This document shows, piece by piece, positions 14,383-19,771 of a DNA stretch of 26,471 bases (its first letter is position 1; each line of letters starts with the position of its first letter). The stretch is taken from positions 1 through 26,471 of IMG/VR virus record IMGVR_UViG_3300009175_000069. One strand, given 5' to 3'. Under the pieces are notes generated by a model, which made no database searches, had not been told where the DNA came from, and saw only the letters and a list, made by a program, of their open reading frames with translations. This DNA is from a virus. Both the position numbers and the translations under genes were made by a program.

Positions 14383-16779
14383 TTAGTAGTACGCCACTTT
14401 GCGTCTAAATGATGGTATTTCATCGGGTTCATCAGACGAAAGTCGGACAAATCCACCTTTTCTAAAGCGAAGCAGAGCTTGGCTACTGGAGTCTACTAAG
14501 TCATCATGATCCCCATTGGGAAAGGATGCCATTTCTTCCATTACCTCATCTGCCCAGCGTGTATCTGGACACCATACCAAACCTGACGCAAACAGATCTG
14601 ATATTGCGTTTACACGGGCTATCTTATCACTGCCTTTGCTCGGTGTATATTCCGAAACAGGAATTCCCATTTGCCTCATTTCATAGATCAAGGGAGCACC
14701 TGAAGCTCTTTTTTCTACGATGAGATTATCTGGCTTCCAATCTTCATACATTTCAAAAGCTTTTTTCTTGAGTTCAGGGAACTCCATGCGTTGTTTATAC
14801 GCATCTAAAAGAATAATATTGGCTACCTCATCACCCTTTAAATTGGGTTGATAGAAGATTCCCCATGTCGTACAGGCGGAGTAGTCAGAACGATTGTTCT
14901 TTTCAAAGGCGGTATCCCAAGACTGGATAATGTGATCACAAGGAGGAGCTTCGGTTGAATCCCATATCTTCCACATCTCCCGTTTGATAATCGCCCCTTC
15001 TTCAGAGGTCGGGTTCTGTTGATACTGAGCCTCCCATTTGCCTACAGGGATCTCCGCTTTAATGGCTTCTAACTCTGCTTTACTCCAGAATTCGGGCCAT
15101 ACAGGGTTTCCACTAGGTAAAATCGCAGGGAACTCAATCACTTCCCATTCATCTCCATCCCGTTTTAATGAGTTGGCTAAGATCTGTCCTGTAAGGTCTT
15201 TCTTTGACCAGCGAGTATTGTGGCTAACTATTCCATTAGCTATAAAGTTTTCGGTTCTATCTACTTCAACATCAAATACTTCTTCTTGCCCCGATGGAAT
15301 AATACTAACTATTGGGTCTATCGTGAAGTCGGAGATACGATGCAGCTCGTTCAAGAATGTCTGATGTCTTTCCGTATCCAACGGCAAGGTTGCAGTCATT
15401 GCACAATAATCCTCTGACCTGTCCTGTGTCATGGTTGTGGTCAATGCAGAGTTTTTTGTTCCAATGCGCCCTTGTATTGATGCTTGAAGGCGGTTTTCCA
15501 CAGACATCACACAAATTCTTGCGTTCTTCCACCATTGTTTGGTATTGCTCAAGGGTAATCCCGTACCTATGCTTGATTCTTCTGGATCTATTTTGTTCTG
15601 CGGTTTGTTTTGGTGAACTATATTGTTTTTGGTAACACTTTTTGCATAGTCCTTTGCAGTGTATTGGTTCTCCACATTTGCAGAATTTTCCCTTCCATTG
15701 TCCGTGATGCCCAATAGGATGTCTTGGTGCGTTTGGATTTTTTCTATGGTAGCTTGCTTTTGATTGGCAAGCGGAACACTTGTCTGGCTTTGTTTGTGAC
15801 CTTGCAGGTCTATTGCATCCTTCGTTGCTACAAGCAACATTCCCGTTTTTAAATCCTGAAGTCTTGTCCATTCCATTATTCCATCATTAAAAACAAGAAA
15901 CGGGTGTCTCTCATTTGCTTGAAGAATTATGCCAGATTGTGTTTGTATTGTGTATATGAAATCAACACCACTTGACTGCCAATGATTAATCTTACTTACC
16001 CCTAGATGACCTTTGTCAAATGTGGCTACCATATCTCCTTGGCGGAGGTTTTTTAACTGTGTATTTGAACCATCTGCCATTAAAACATTAGTATTGCCTG
16101 TCATACACATCACAATAACGATTGATCCTCCCGGCTGGAGACGTTGCCTTGGACCTGAACTAAACCATTCAAAGACCCTGTCATAAACAGACGATGTCCC
16201 TTGCATGGCTTCTTGCTCACTATGCGGATCATCAATAATCAATACATCTGCACCTTTACCTGTAACGGCTCCACCAACACCAATAGCGAAATAATCACCA
16301 CCCTTATCGGTATTCCACCGTCCAGCAGCTTTGGAATCTGTAGAAAGCTTGGTAGGAAAGATCCCTTGGTAATCAGGCGTAGCCACTAAGTTACGCACTT
16401 TTCGTCCAAAACCTACTGCGAGTTCTGCGGTATGGGCTGTTTGAATGATCTTTTTTTCAGGAAACTTGCCTAAATACCAAGCGGGGAATAGGTATGAAGC
16501 GAACTCTGACTTCGTATGACGAGGAGGCATATTGATAATTAACCTCTTTAACTCCCCATTAGCCACCCTTTCAAAAGCATCTGCCATGTCCTTATGATGC
16601 TTTCCAGCAATAAAGGAAGACCACATATTCCTCACAAAGGGCATGAAGTTTTCCCTACAGCGTTCTTTCTTATCTTCTTTGAAAATAGAAGCTATCTTTG
16701 GTATCTGATCAGAACCTTCTGGAAGAACCTTTAACAGTTCTTGGTACTTCTTTATCTCTTTAGTCGTGAGAAGACTCAT
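14383..16779 (-). CDS. terL: Terminase large subunit, interrupted by an intein
   Basis: The 798-aa precursor is the packaging ATPase-nuclease. The N-extein has the Walker A-like PPRHTKSEF (residues 85-93), AHTAELAVGFGRKVRNL and Walker B VLIIDDPHSE (179-188). The sequence GGSIVIVM then stops at residue 224, and an intein (225-521) precedes TRWSKKDLTGQIL, so splicing restores the coupling motif IVIVM-TRW. The nuclease domain follows with QSWDTAFEKNNRSDYSACTT (first catalytic Asp), LIVEKRASG and FPNGDHDDLVDSSSQALLRF (final Asp). The spliced enzyme would be 501 aa, normal for the family. Its ATG overlaps the upstream HTH gene by 4 nt. Packaging depends on splicing, so host fitness of the phage is tied to the intein. 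Confidence 0.92.
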   Translation of the reverse strand: MSLLTTKEIKKYQELLKVLPEGSDQIPKIASIFKEDKKERCRENFMPFVRNMWSSFIAGKHHKDMADAFERVANGELKRLIINMPPRHTKSEFASYLFPAWYLGKFPEKKIIQTAHTAELAVGFGRKVRNLVATPDYQGIFPTKLSTDSKAAGRWNTDKGGDYFAIGVGGAVTGKGADVLIIDDPHSEQEAMQGTSSVYDRVFEWFSSGPRQRLQPGGSIVIVMCMTGNTNVLMADGSNTQLKNLRQGDMVATFDKGHLGVSKINHWQSSGVDFIYTIQTQSGIILQANERHPFLVFNDGIMEWTRLQDLKTGMLLVATKDAIDLQGHKQSQTSVPLANQKQATIEKIQTHQDILLGITDNGRENSANVENQYTAKDYAKSVTKNNIVHQNKPQNKIDPEESSIGTGLPLSNTKQWWKNARICVMSVENRLQASIQGRIGTKNSALTTTMTQDRSEDYCAMTATLPLDTERHQTFLNELHRISDFTIDPIVSIIPSGQEEVFDVEVDRTENFIANGIVSHNTRWSKKDLTGQILANSLKRDGDEWEVIEFPAILPSGNPVWPEFWSKAELEAIKAEIPVGKWEAQYQQNPTSEEGAIIKREMWKIWDSTEAPPCDHIIQSWDTAFEKNNRSDYSACTTWGIFYQPNLKGDEVANIILLDAYKQRMEFPELKKKAFEMYEDWKPDNLIVEKRASGAPLIYEMRQMGIPVSEYTPSKGSDKIARVNAISDLFASGLVWCPDTRWADEVMEEMASFPNGDHDDLVDSSSQALLRFRKGGFVRLSSDEPDEIPSFRRKVAYY
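15305..15871 (-). CDS. Endonuclease VII-type HNH homing endonuclease, -1 frame inside the intein
   Basis: This frame encodes 188 aa entirely within the TerL intein. Its first half holds two likely zinc knuckles (C14/C19/C32/C35, and C64/C66/C72/C76/C79). The C-terminal half, from RYGITLEQYQTMVEERKNLC, matches the recombination endonuclease VII family: C121-x2-C124, LCIDHNHDTGQVRGLLCNDC with D144, H145 and H147, then C157-x2-C160-N161. In T4 endonuclease VII the corresponding Asp-His, Cys pairs and Asn carry metal and zinc. A helix (SDILERAASYLRL) ends it. The ATG at 15871 has only a weak GGAA upstream, and the last -1-frame stop (TGA) is at 15884-15886. Expression could come from internal initiation or from -1 frameshifting at 15847-15853. 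Its likely job is to cut intein-free terL alleles. Confidence 0.85.
   Translation of the reverse strand: MDKTSGFKNGNVACSNEGCNRPARSQTKPDKCSACQSKASYHRKNPNAPRHPIGHHGQWKGKFCKCGEPIHCKGLCKKCYQKQYSSPKQTAEQNRSRRIKHRYGITLEQYQTMVEERKNLCDVCGKPPSSINTRAHWNKKLCIDHNHDTGQVRGLLCNDCNLAVGYGKTSDILERAASYLRLHDRPNS
15824..15853 (-). promoter_or_regulatory. Predicted programmed -1 ribosomal frameshift signal
   Basis: The slippery heptamer U UUA AAA lies at 15853-15847 and is in phase with the TerL-intein frame (codons TTA AAA). An 8-nt spacer (15846-15839) separates it from a perfect 6-bp hairpin GUUGCU-UGU-AGCAAC (15838-15824). A -1 slip enters the endonuclease frame at its residue 9. The product would be 311 terminase/intein residues plus 180 endonuclease residues, about 491 aa. 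All three elements of a standard signal are present; function is inferred. Confidence 0.7.
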
Positions 16780-17006
16780 AAAGACAGGATTTTCTCTACT
16801 GTCTTATCTACCACTTTGACTGACCTATTCACATTAGGTTTCACATGAAGCAATCCTAATCCCCTTAAAACATGGACAATCCGATGAATATTAGATCGAC
16901 TACGTAGTTTCATACCTAGGGCTATCTCGGTCTGCGATGGTGAGTATCCATGTACCTGAATCCAGATATTAATAAACTCTAATACTGCCTTTTGTCTTGG
17001 ACTCAT
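16776..17006 (-). CDS. LexA-type winged-helix DNA-binding protein
   Basis: This 76-aa protein reads SPRQKAVLEFINIWIQVHGY, then SPSQTEIALGMKLRSRSNIH and RIVHVLRGLGLLHVKPN. It matches the N-terminal DNA-binding domain of LexA (T-x-RQ-x2-(I/V)L-x-FI, GYSPS-x2-EIA, a recognition helix with SRS, L-x-LGL). The LexA self-cleavage and dimerisation domain is absent, so it cannot respond to RecA cleavage by itself. The stop overlaps the terL ATG by 4 nt and the start overlaps the 32-aa ORF. It may regulate the packaging operon or bind DNA alongside terminase. No operator is identified. Confidence 0.7.
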   Translation of the reverse strand: MSPRQKAVLEFINIWIQVHGYSPSQTEIALGMKLRSRSNIHRIVHVLRGLGLLHVKPNVNRSVKVVDKTVEKILSL

Positions 17007-17101
17007 TTCATCCTTTCTGTTAATTCCCTTAAAGATTGAATGATGGCGTTTAAAGACTTCTTGTCGTCCATTGACTTCATTTCTAATGACATCAAACTCA
17101 T
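17003..17101 (-). CDS. Candidate 32-aa small protein
   Basis: A frame of 33 codons runs from ATG 17101 to TGA 17003, and its stop overlaps the ATG of the HTH gene (ATGA). The product has a helical pattern (KSLNAIIQSLRELTERMK) with charged and leucine positions. The ribosome site is weak (AAAGAA). The overlap fits the coupling style of the operon, but the length is near noise. Confidence 0.4.
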   Translation of the reverse strand: MSLMSLEMKSMDDKKSLNAIIQSLRELTERMK

Positions 17102-17353
17102 AATCAAGTTCTTTAATTTATTTTTAATATATACCCCTATGGGAACAAAATGGAAACATAAGGGGTAGTCTACTGTATCGTTTAAACAAACACAACTGGG
17201 AAGAAATGGATAGGGGTAGGGGACACGAACATAGGATGGGAATAAGTGGTGGAATCTGCGGAATTGAGTGTATAGGTAAGAGCATGGGTACGTTCAAATA
17301 GCTTGGGTCGGGTGGTAGTGGGTCGCTCATCATGACGATTCAACCGTTTAAAC
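17102..17353 (-). promoter_or_regulatory. Regulatory gap between small terminase and the HTH/TerL genes
   Basis: No convincing gene lies here. An imperfect inverted repeat (TACCCCTATG at 17132-17141 and CATAAGGGGTA at 17157-17167) frames a 15-nt A-rich loop. On the minus strand it is followed by TATATATTAAAAATAAATT, a possible -10 region without a clear -35 box. GTTTAAAC sites lie at 17180 and 17346. The inverted repeat could be an operator for the adjacent LexA-type protein or a weak terminator; neither is proven. Confidence 0.4.
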
Positions 17354-17977
17354 TCAGTGTTTCACCTTCATGTCTAGTGCTAACTGATCTAGCTCCTTCT
17401 TCAGTTGCTCTGTGTCTACTACTTCAGTCTTCGTCTCTACCTTATCTGTGAACATTCCGATAGCTCTTCCCATTAGCTCTAGTGACTTCAGTCTATTGCT
17501 CATCTGCACCTTATCGTCTTGGCTATGCTTGAAGAGATCTCTCATGACCAGTCTACGAGTAGCTATATCGTCAGTGATAACGCTTTCTTCTTTGGTCTCC
17601 CAGTAAGACTGCATCTTTAAAGATATCCTCTCATCCTTCATTAGCTTGTTCGCACTACTCAACACGCTCGCATCATCCATTCCCTTCGTGTTATAAGCCT
17701 TCTTATAGCTATCCTTTGGACTTAACCCTTCTGTTAGACACGTCATGAATAATTTCATCTTATCGGTGATGTGATTAGGTCTCTTGGTTTTTTTCTCTTT
17801 CTTTTCTTCTATCCTTACATTGCATCTCTTCTGTTGTTCTACTACCATATACACTGCATTCACAGCAGACCGTATCGCTTCGCTATCAAGCCCGATTTCT
17901 ACCTTGCTTGCACGTTCTTCATCTAAGATGCTTGCATCAATATCATTCCCAATTTCAACCGTTTTTAACTGATCCAT
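17354..17977 (-). CDS. terS: Terminase small subunit
   Basis: This 207-aa protein recognises phage DNA and brings it to TerL. After a low-complexity N-terminus comes a helix-turn-helix-like core: NHITDKMKLFMTCLTEGLSP, KDSYKKAYNTKGMDDASVLS and SANKLMKDERISLKMQSYWE. A helical oligomerisation region follows (TRRLVMRDLFKHSQDDKVQM, then RLKSLELMGRAIGMFTDKVE). The LTEGLSPKDSYKKAY and ELMGRAIGMFTDK elements are typical of small terminases. The C-terminal coiled segment (TEQLKKELDQLALDM) may contact TerL. AAGGAG lies upstream of the ATG, which overlaps the stop of a 20-aa ORF (TAATG). Unusually, about 350 nt and two small ORFs separate it from terL. Confidence 0.8.
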   Translation of the reverse strand: MDQLKTVEIGNDIDASILDEERASKVEIGLDSEAIRSAVNAVYMVVEQQKRCNVRIEEKKEKKTKRPNHITDKMKLFMTCLTEGLSPKDSYKKAYNTKGMDDASVLSSANKLMKDERISLKMQSYWETKEESVITDDIATRRLVMRDLFKHSQDDKVQMSNRLKSLELMGRAIGMFTDKVETKTEVVDTEQLKKELDQLALDMKVKH

Positions 17978-18039
17978 TACCGTTTCTCCTTAATTGTCAC
18001 CATCTGACCATCAACCTCATAGTATTCGACTATCGACAT
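17977..18039 (-). CDS. Candidate 20-aa leader peptide of the packaging operon
   Basis: MSIVEYYEVDGQMVTIKEKR is encoded from ATG 18039, five bases after GAGG, and its stop overlaps the terS ATG as TAATG. The next gene's AAGGAG site lies inside its last codons. Such overlaps suggest translational coupling, so it may serve as a leader for terS. It is too short to judge by sequence alone. Confidence 0.45.
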   Translation of the reverse strand: MSIVEYYEVDGQMVTIKEKR

Positions 18040-18595
18040 AGCCACCTCAATAAAGCCATTCTATACCCGTTTAAACCGCTTTAAAAGGGGCGTAGAGACG
18101 TTTAATGCTATTGGCGTACCAATACCTATGCTAGTACGAGATCTCTAGTGTTCCTTATTCTATAAGGCTCTCCTGTCTGTTTTTGTCCTAGTCTTATATA
18201 AGAACTTGATGATCACTGGCTCATCCTATGAGCTACCCATGATCTATGCTTTAAACGTGCTGTGTGTTTAAACCACATTCATTGAATGAGATGCTTGCAT
18301 TCTGATTTAAACGGTACTAGCATTGAGGCTGTTGTATGTTTTTAGTGTCGCAAACGGTTCAGCGAATATAAGAATGAATCGGTCTGTTGGTGTAGCTAGG
18401 TGTGATGAACACGCAACCATTCAGATGACCGCTTAGACCCACGAGGTGATAGTTGTGGCGAGTGTGAAATTAGGTAGCGATACCTTGTTCTTTATAGAGA
18501 TTTAATCTCATTGGACTCCCACTAAACACCCACCTACCTATCGGGGTTTGACTGGAGTCTAAGAGGATGCAATCTCGCATCTATTAGGAGGCTTA
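18040..18595. promoter_or_regulatory. Divergent control region with serial palindromes
   Basis: This 556-nt gene-free stretch separates leftward and rightward operons. It holds GTTTAAAC at 18069 and 18266 and near matches around 18250 and 18305. It also holds the palindromes GAGATCTC (18138-18145), CCTTAT-TCT-ATAAGG (18153-18167), TCTTATATAAGA (18192-18203) and GCTCAT-CCT-ATGAGC (18219-18233). Divergent promoters must lie here, though no strong -35/-10 pair stands out. A replication origin or operator array are the main possibilities; I cannot decide between them. No tRNA is seen. Confidence 0.55.
18498..18582 (+). promoter_or_regulatory. Structured leader of the rightward operon
   Basis: Three potential stem-loops precede the first gene. 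GAGAT-TTA-ATCTC lies at 18498-18510. A longer arm pairs GACTCC with GGAGTC (18514-18519, 18554-18559), enclosing AAAC/GTTT and CCC/GGG pairs. GATGC-AATCTC-GCATC (18566-18581) ends 6 nt before the AGGAGG ribosome site. A role in message stability or translation is inferred. Confidence 0.4.
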
Positions 18596-18784
18596 ATGTT
18601 TACTCAAGAAGATCGTAACTATGTCAAATCATTATTGATTGACCGCAATGCAAAACTCGTCAGGGCTTTGCATTTTGTTGAACCCCATTCTGTACTGCTC
18701 TCAGATTGTGACGAGGTGCAAGCAGAGCTAGACCAAGTCACTGCTGTGCTTGGCAAAATTCGCAAAATTGAGGAGGCTGTATGA
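18596..18784 (+). CDS. Small hypothetical protein, first gene of the rightward operon
   Basis: This 62-aa protein starts behind a strong AGGAGGCTTA site. It is helical (EDRNYVKSLLIDRNAKLVRA, DEVQAELDQVTAVLGKIRKI) and resembles a short coiled coil. Its stop overlaps the next ATG (ATGA). I do not recognise a family. As first gene after the control region it is probably expressed early in infection. Confidence 0.65.
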   Translation: MFTQEDRNYVKSLLIDRNAKLVRALHFVEPHSVLLSDCDEVQAELDQVTAVLGKIRKIEEAV

Positions 18785-18954
18785 ATCAATTCGATGCTGT
18801 TGGTATTGCTGAAGGCTTTGTTCAATGTCACTCAGAAGATGAGTACTTGGAGGCTTGGCAGTACTTGGTTAGCTCAGGGCTGGCTTGGAAGTTGCAAGGC
18901 TGGTTTGGACGTACCGCTACTAACCTGATTGAAAGGGGTTTGATCAATGCGTAA
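18781..18954 (+). CDS. Small conserved phage protein (WQYLV-TGLAWxLQGWFGR type)
   Basis: A 57-aa frame overlaps both neighbours and was found by direct translation. It reads MNQFDAVGIAEGFVQCHSED, then EYLEAWQYLVSSGLAWKLQG and WFGRTATNLIERGLINA. The AWQYLV-(x)-(S/T)GLAW-x-LQGWFGR-x-A-x-LI-(E)-(x)-G-(x)-I pattern is a widely conserved small phage protein (a DUF7417-like family, from memory) of unknown function. Strong motif conservation makes it a confident gene despite its size. It overlaps the previous gene as ATGA and the next by 8 nt. Confidence 0.8.
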   Translation: MNQFDAVGIAEGFVQCHSEDEYLEAWQYLVSSGLAWKLQGWFGRTATNLIERGLINA

Positions 18955-19024
18955 CTTACTGATCGCCTTGGCTGTGGCTTATGTCATTGCCTCTGCCCTG
19001 TTGTATGTTTTGGACTCAATTTAA
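18947..19024 (+). CDS. 25-aa single-span membrane peptide
   Basis: The frame encodes MRNLLIALAVAYVIASALLY then VLDSI, with one hydrophobic helix after a positive start. It overlaps the preceding stop by 8 nt, the same coupling as its neighbours. Small hydrophobic phage peptides can alter membranes or inhibit membrane proteins, but nothing more specific is visible. The ribosome site (AAAGGGG, about 10 nt upstream) is acceptable. Confidence 0.55.
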   Translation: MRNLLIALAVAYVIASALLYVLDSI

Positions 19025-19032
19025 AAGTCGAA

Positions 19033-19046
19033 ACCTCTTCGGAGGT
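19033..19046 (+). other. UUCG-tetraloop hairpin
   Basis: ACCTC-TTCG-GAGGT forms a 5-bp stem closed by C(UUCG)G, an exceptionally stable loop. It lies 9 nt after the membrane-peptide stop and hides a GGAGG. No T-run follows, so it is not a terminator. A message-stabilising or processing role is inferred. Confidence 0.5.
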
Positions 19047-19090
19047 CTACCAGTTGTGCTGGTACTGATGATGACTATGAAAGGTATCGT

Positions 19091-19195
19091 ATGAAAAATC
19101 GTAATTTTGTGGCTAAGAATGCCAAGCGTTGCGGTGCTGGTAGTCACAGTGCTCGCAAATTCTGTCGTAAAACCAAGCATAAGGAGGTTGTATGA
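19091..19195 (+). CDS. 34-aa basic small protein
   Basis: This frame encodes MKNRNFVAKNAKRCGAGSHS then ARKFCRKTKHKEVV, rich in Lys/Arg with two cysteines. The stop overlaps the ATG of the SprT-like gene (ATGA), and its last codons hold that gene's AAGGAGG site. A tiny frame ending TATGA (around 19066) leads into it. The high charge suggests nucleic-acid contact, but no family is assigned. Confidence 0.5.
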   Translation: MKNRNFVAKNAKRCGAGSHSARKFCRKTKHKEVV

Positions 19196-19755
19196 AAACT
19201 CGTGAAGAGTGGCTAAATGAGGCGGTGGTTGCCCTTCGCCCGATCTTTGAGGTCAAGGGTTATCCGATCCCTGATCACGTCAGGGTGACCTGTGGTTTCC
19301 CTTCCAAACACGCACGTAGTTTGAATCGTGCAATCGGTGAGCACTGGTCTTCCAAGGCTAGTGACGATGCGACTCATGAGATCCTGATCTCCCCTGTGAT
19401 TGCCGATGCTATCGCTGTCTTTGGTGTGCTAGTACATGAGTTGGCTCACAGTGCGACTGATGGTGATGGTCATCGTGGACGGTTTCCCCATTGTGTCAAG
19501 TCGCTTTGGCTTAAAGGTAAGCCCACCACCACTGAGGTTGGGGATGAGTTCATTAAGAACTTTTCGTCCTTGATCGAATCCCTTGGGCAGTATCCTCATG
19601 CTCGTTTAAACGTCCAAGCGAATCGCAAGGTTCAAAGTACTCGGATGCTTAAAGCCTGTTGCCCAGCCTGTGGATATACGGTGCGGATTAGTAGTAAATG
19701 GATTGATGCTGGCTTACCAATTTGCCCAGTAGATTCCACCACTTTTGTTGTTTAA
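19192..19755 (+). CDS. SprT-like zinc metallopeptidase
   Basis: This 187-aa protein has the zinc site VHELAHSATDGDGHRGRFPH, with H82-E83-x2-H86 and a third His at 94 or so, and then a four-cysteine zinc ribbon (KACCPACGYTVRIS, GLPICP). It matches the SprT-like family, whose eukaryotic member Spartan cleaves DNA-bound proteins. Length and motif order fit. The upstream region binds the substrate (LRPIFEVKGYPIPDHVRVTC). It is the first of four linked genes with CobS/CobT-like proteins. Whether it cuts host, phage or DNA-crosslinked proteins is unknown. The gene starts at ATG behind AAGGAGG and ends 16 nt before the ATPase. Confidence 0.8.
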   Translation: MKTREEWLNEAVVALRPIFEVKGYPIPDHVRVTCGFPSKHARSLNRAIGEHWSSKASDDATHEILISPVIADAIAVFGVLVHELAHSATDGDGHRGRFPHCVKSLWLKGKPTTTEVGDEFIKNFSSLIESLGQYPHARLNVQANRKVQSTRMLKACCPACGYTVRISSKWIDAGLPICPVDSTTFVV

Positions 19756-19771
19756 ATTTTAGGAGGCTTAA

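Larger units (their letters stand above)
15217..16107 (-). mobile_element. Class 1 intein in TerL, with an out-of-frame homing endonuclease
   Basis: The element is 297 aa (891 bp). The N-terminal splicing block is CMTGNTNVLMADGS, then LKNLRQGDMVATFD, with Cys1 as nucleophile. The N3/B block is ILQANERHPFLVF with its His. The C-terminal blocks are EEVFDVEVDRTENF and FIANGIVSHN, with penultimate His and terminal Asn, followed by extein Thr as +1 nucleophile. All residues needed for splicing are visible. Between the halves (about residues 315-485) the terminase frame reads a Gln/Asn/Thr/Lys-rich stretch without any intein or endonuclease motif. The reason is that the real gene there, an HNH endonuclease, is in the -1 frame. 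The insertion point, in the ATPase coupling motif, is a typical conserved active-site target. Confidence 0.9.
17180..18273. repeat. Cluster of the iterated palindrome GTTTAAAC
   Basis: Four exact copies lie at 17180, 17346, 18069 and 18266. Elsewhere exact copies start at 3623, 6080, 8404, 11825, 19604, 21221, 21695, 24428 and 25264, making at least 13 counted by eye. By base composition I roughly expect under one per window. Many near matches with a different first base (for example near 18250 and 18305) also occur. Function unknown; see findings. Confidence 0.75.

Noticed and set aside
15305-15871. Sequencing or assembly indel as the cause of the out-of-frame endonuclease
   Set aside because: The terminase frame is open and complete across the element without any indel, and the nuclease frame has its own natural stop before the intein C-terminus. 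One or two base errors would break one of the frames rather than leave both intact.
17124-17333. 69-aa minus-strand frame in the gap before the HTH gene
   Set aside because: The product is Pro/Leu/Ile/Cys low complexity. The frame lies over an inverted repeat, has no ribosome site, and is not coupled to neighbours.
17980-18595. tRNA or other classical RNA gene in the control region
   Set aside because: No cloverleaf, T-loop GGTTCGA-type sequence or CCA end could be found by eye; hairpins there are short and isolated.
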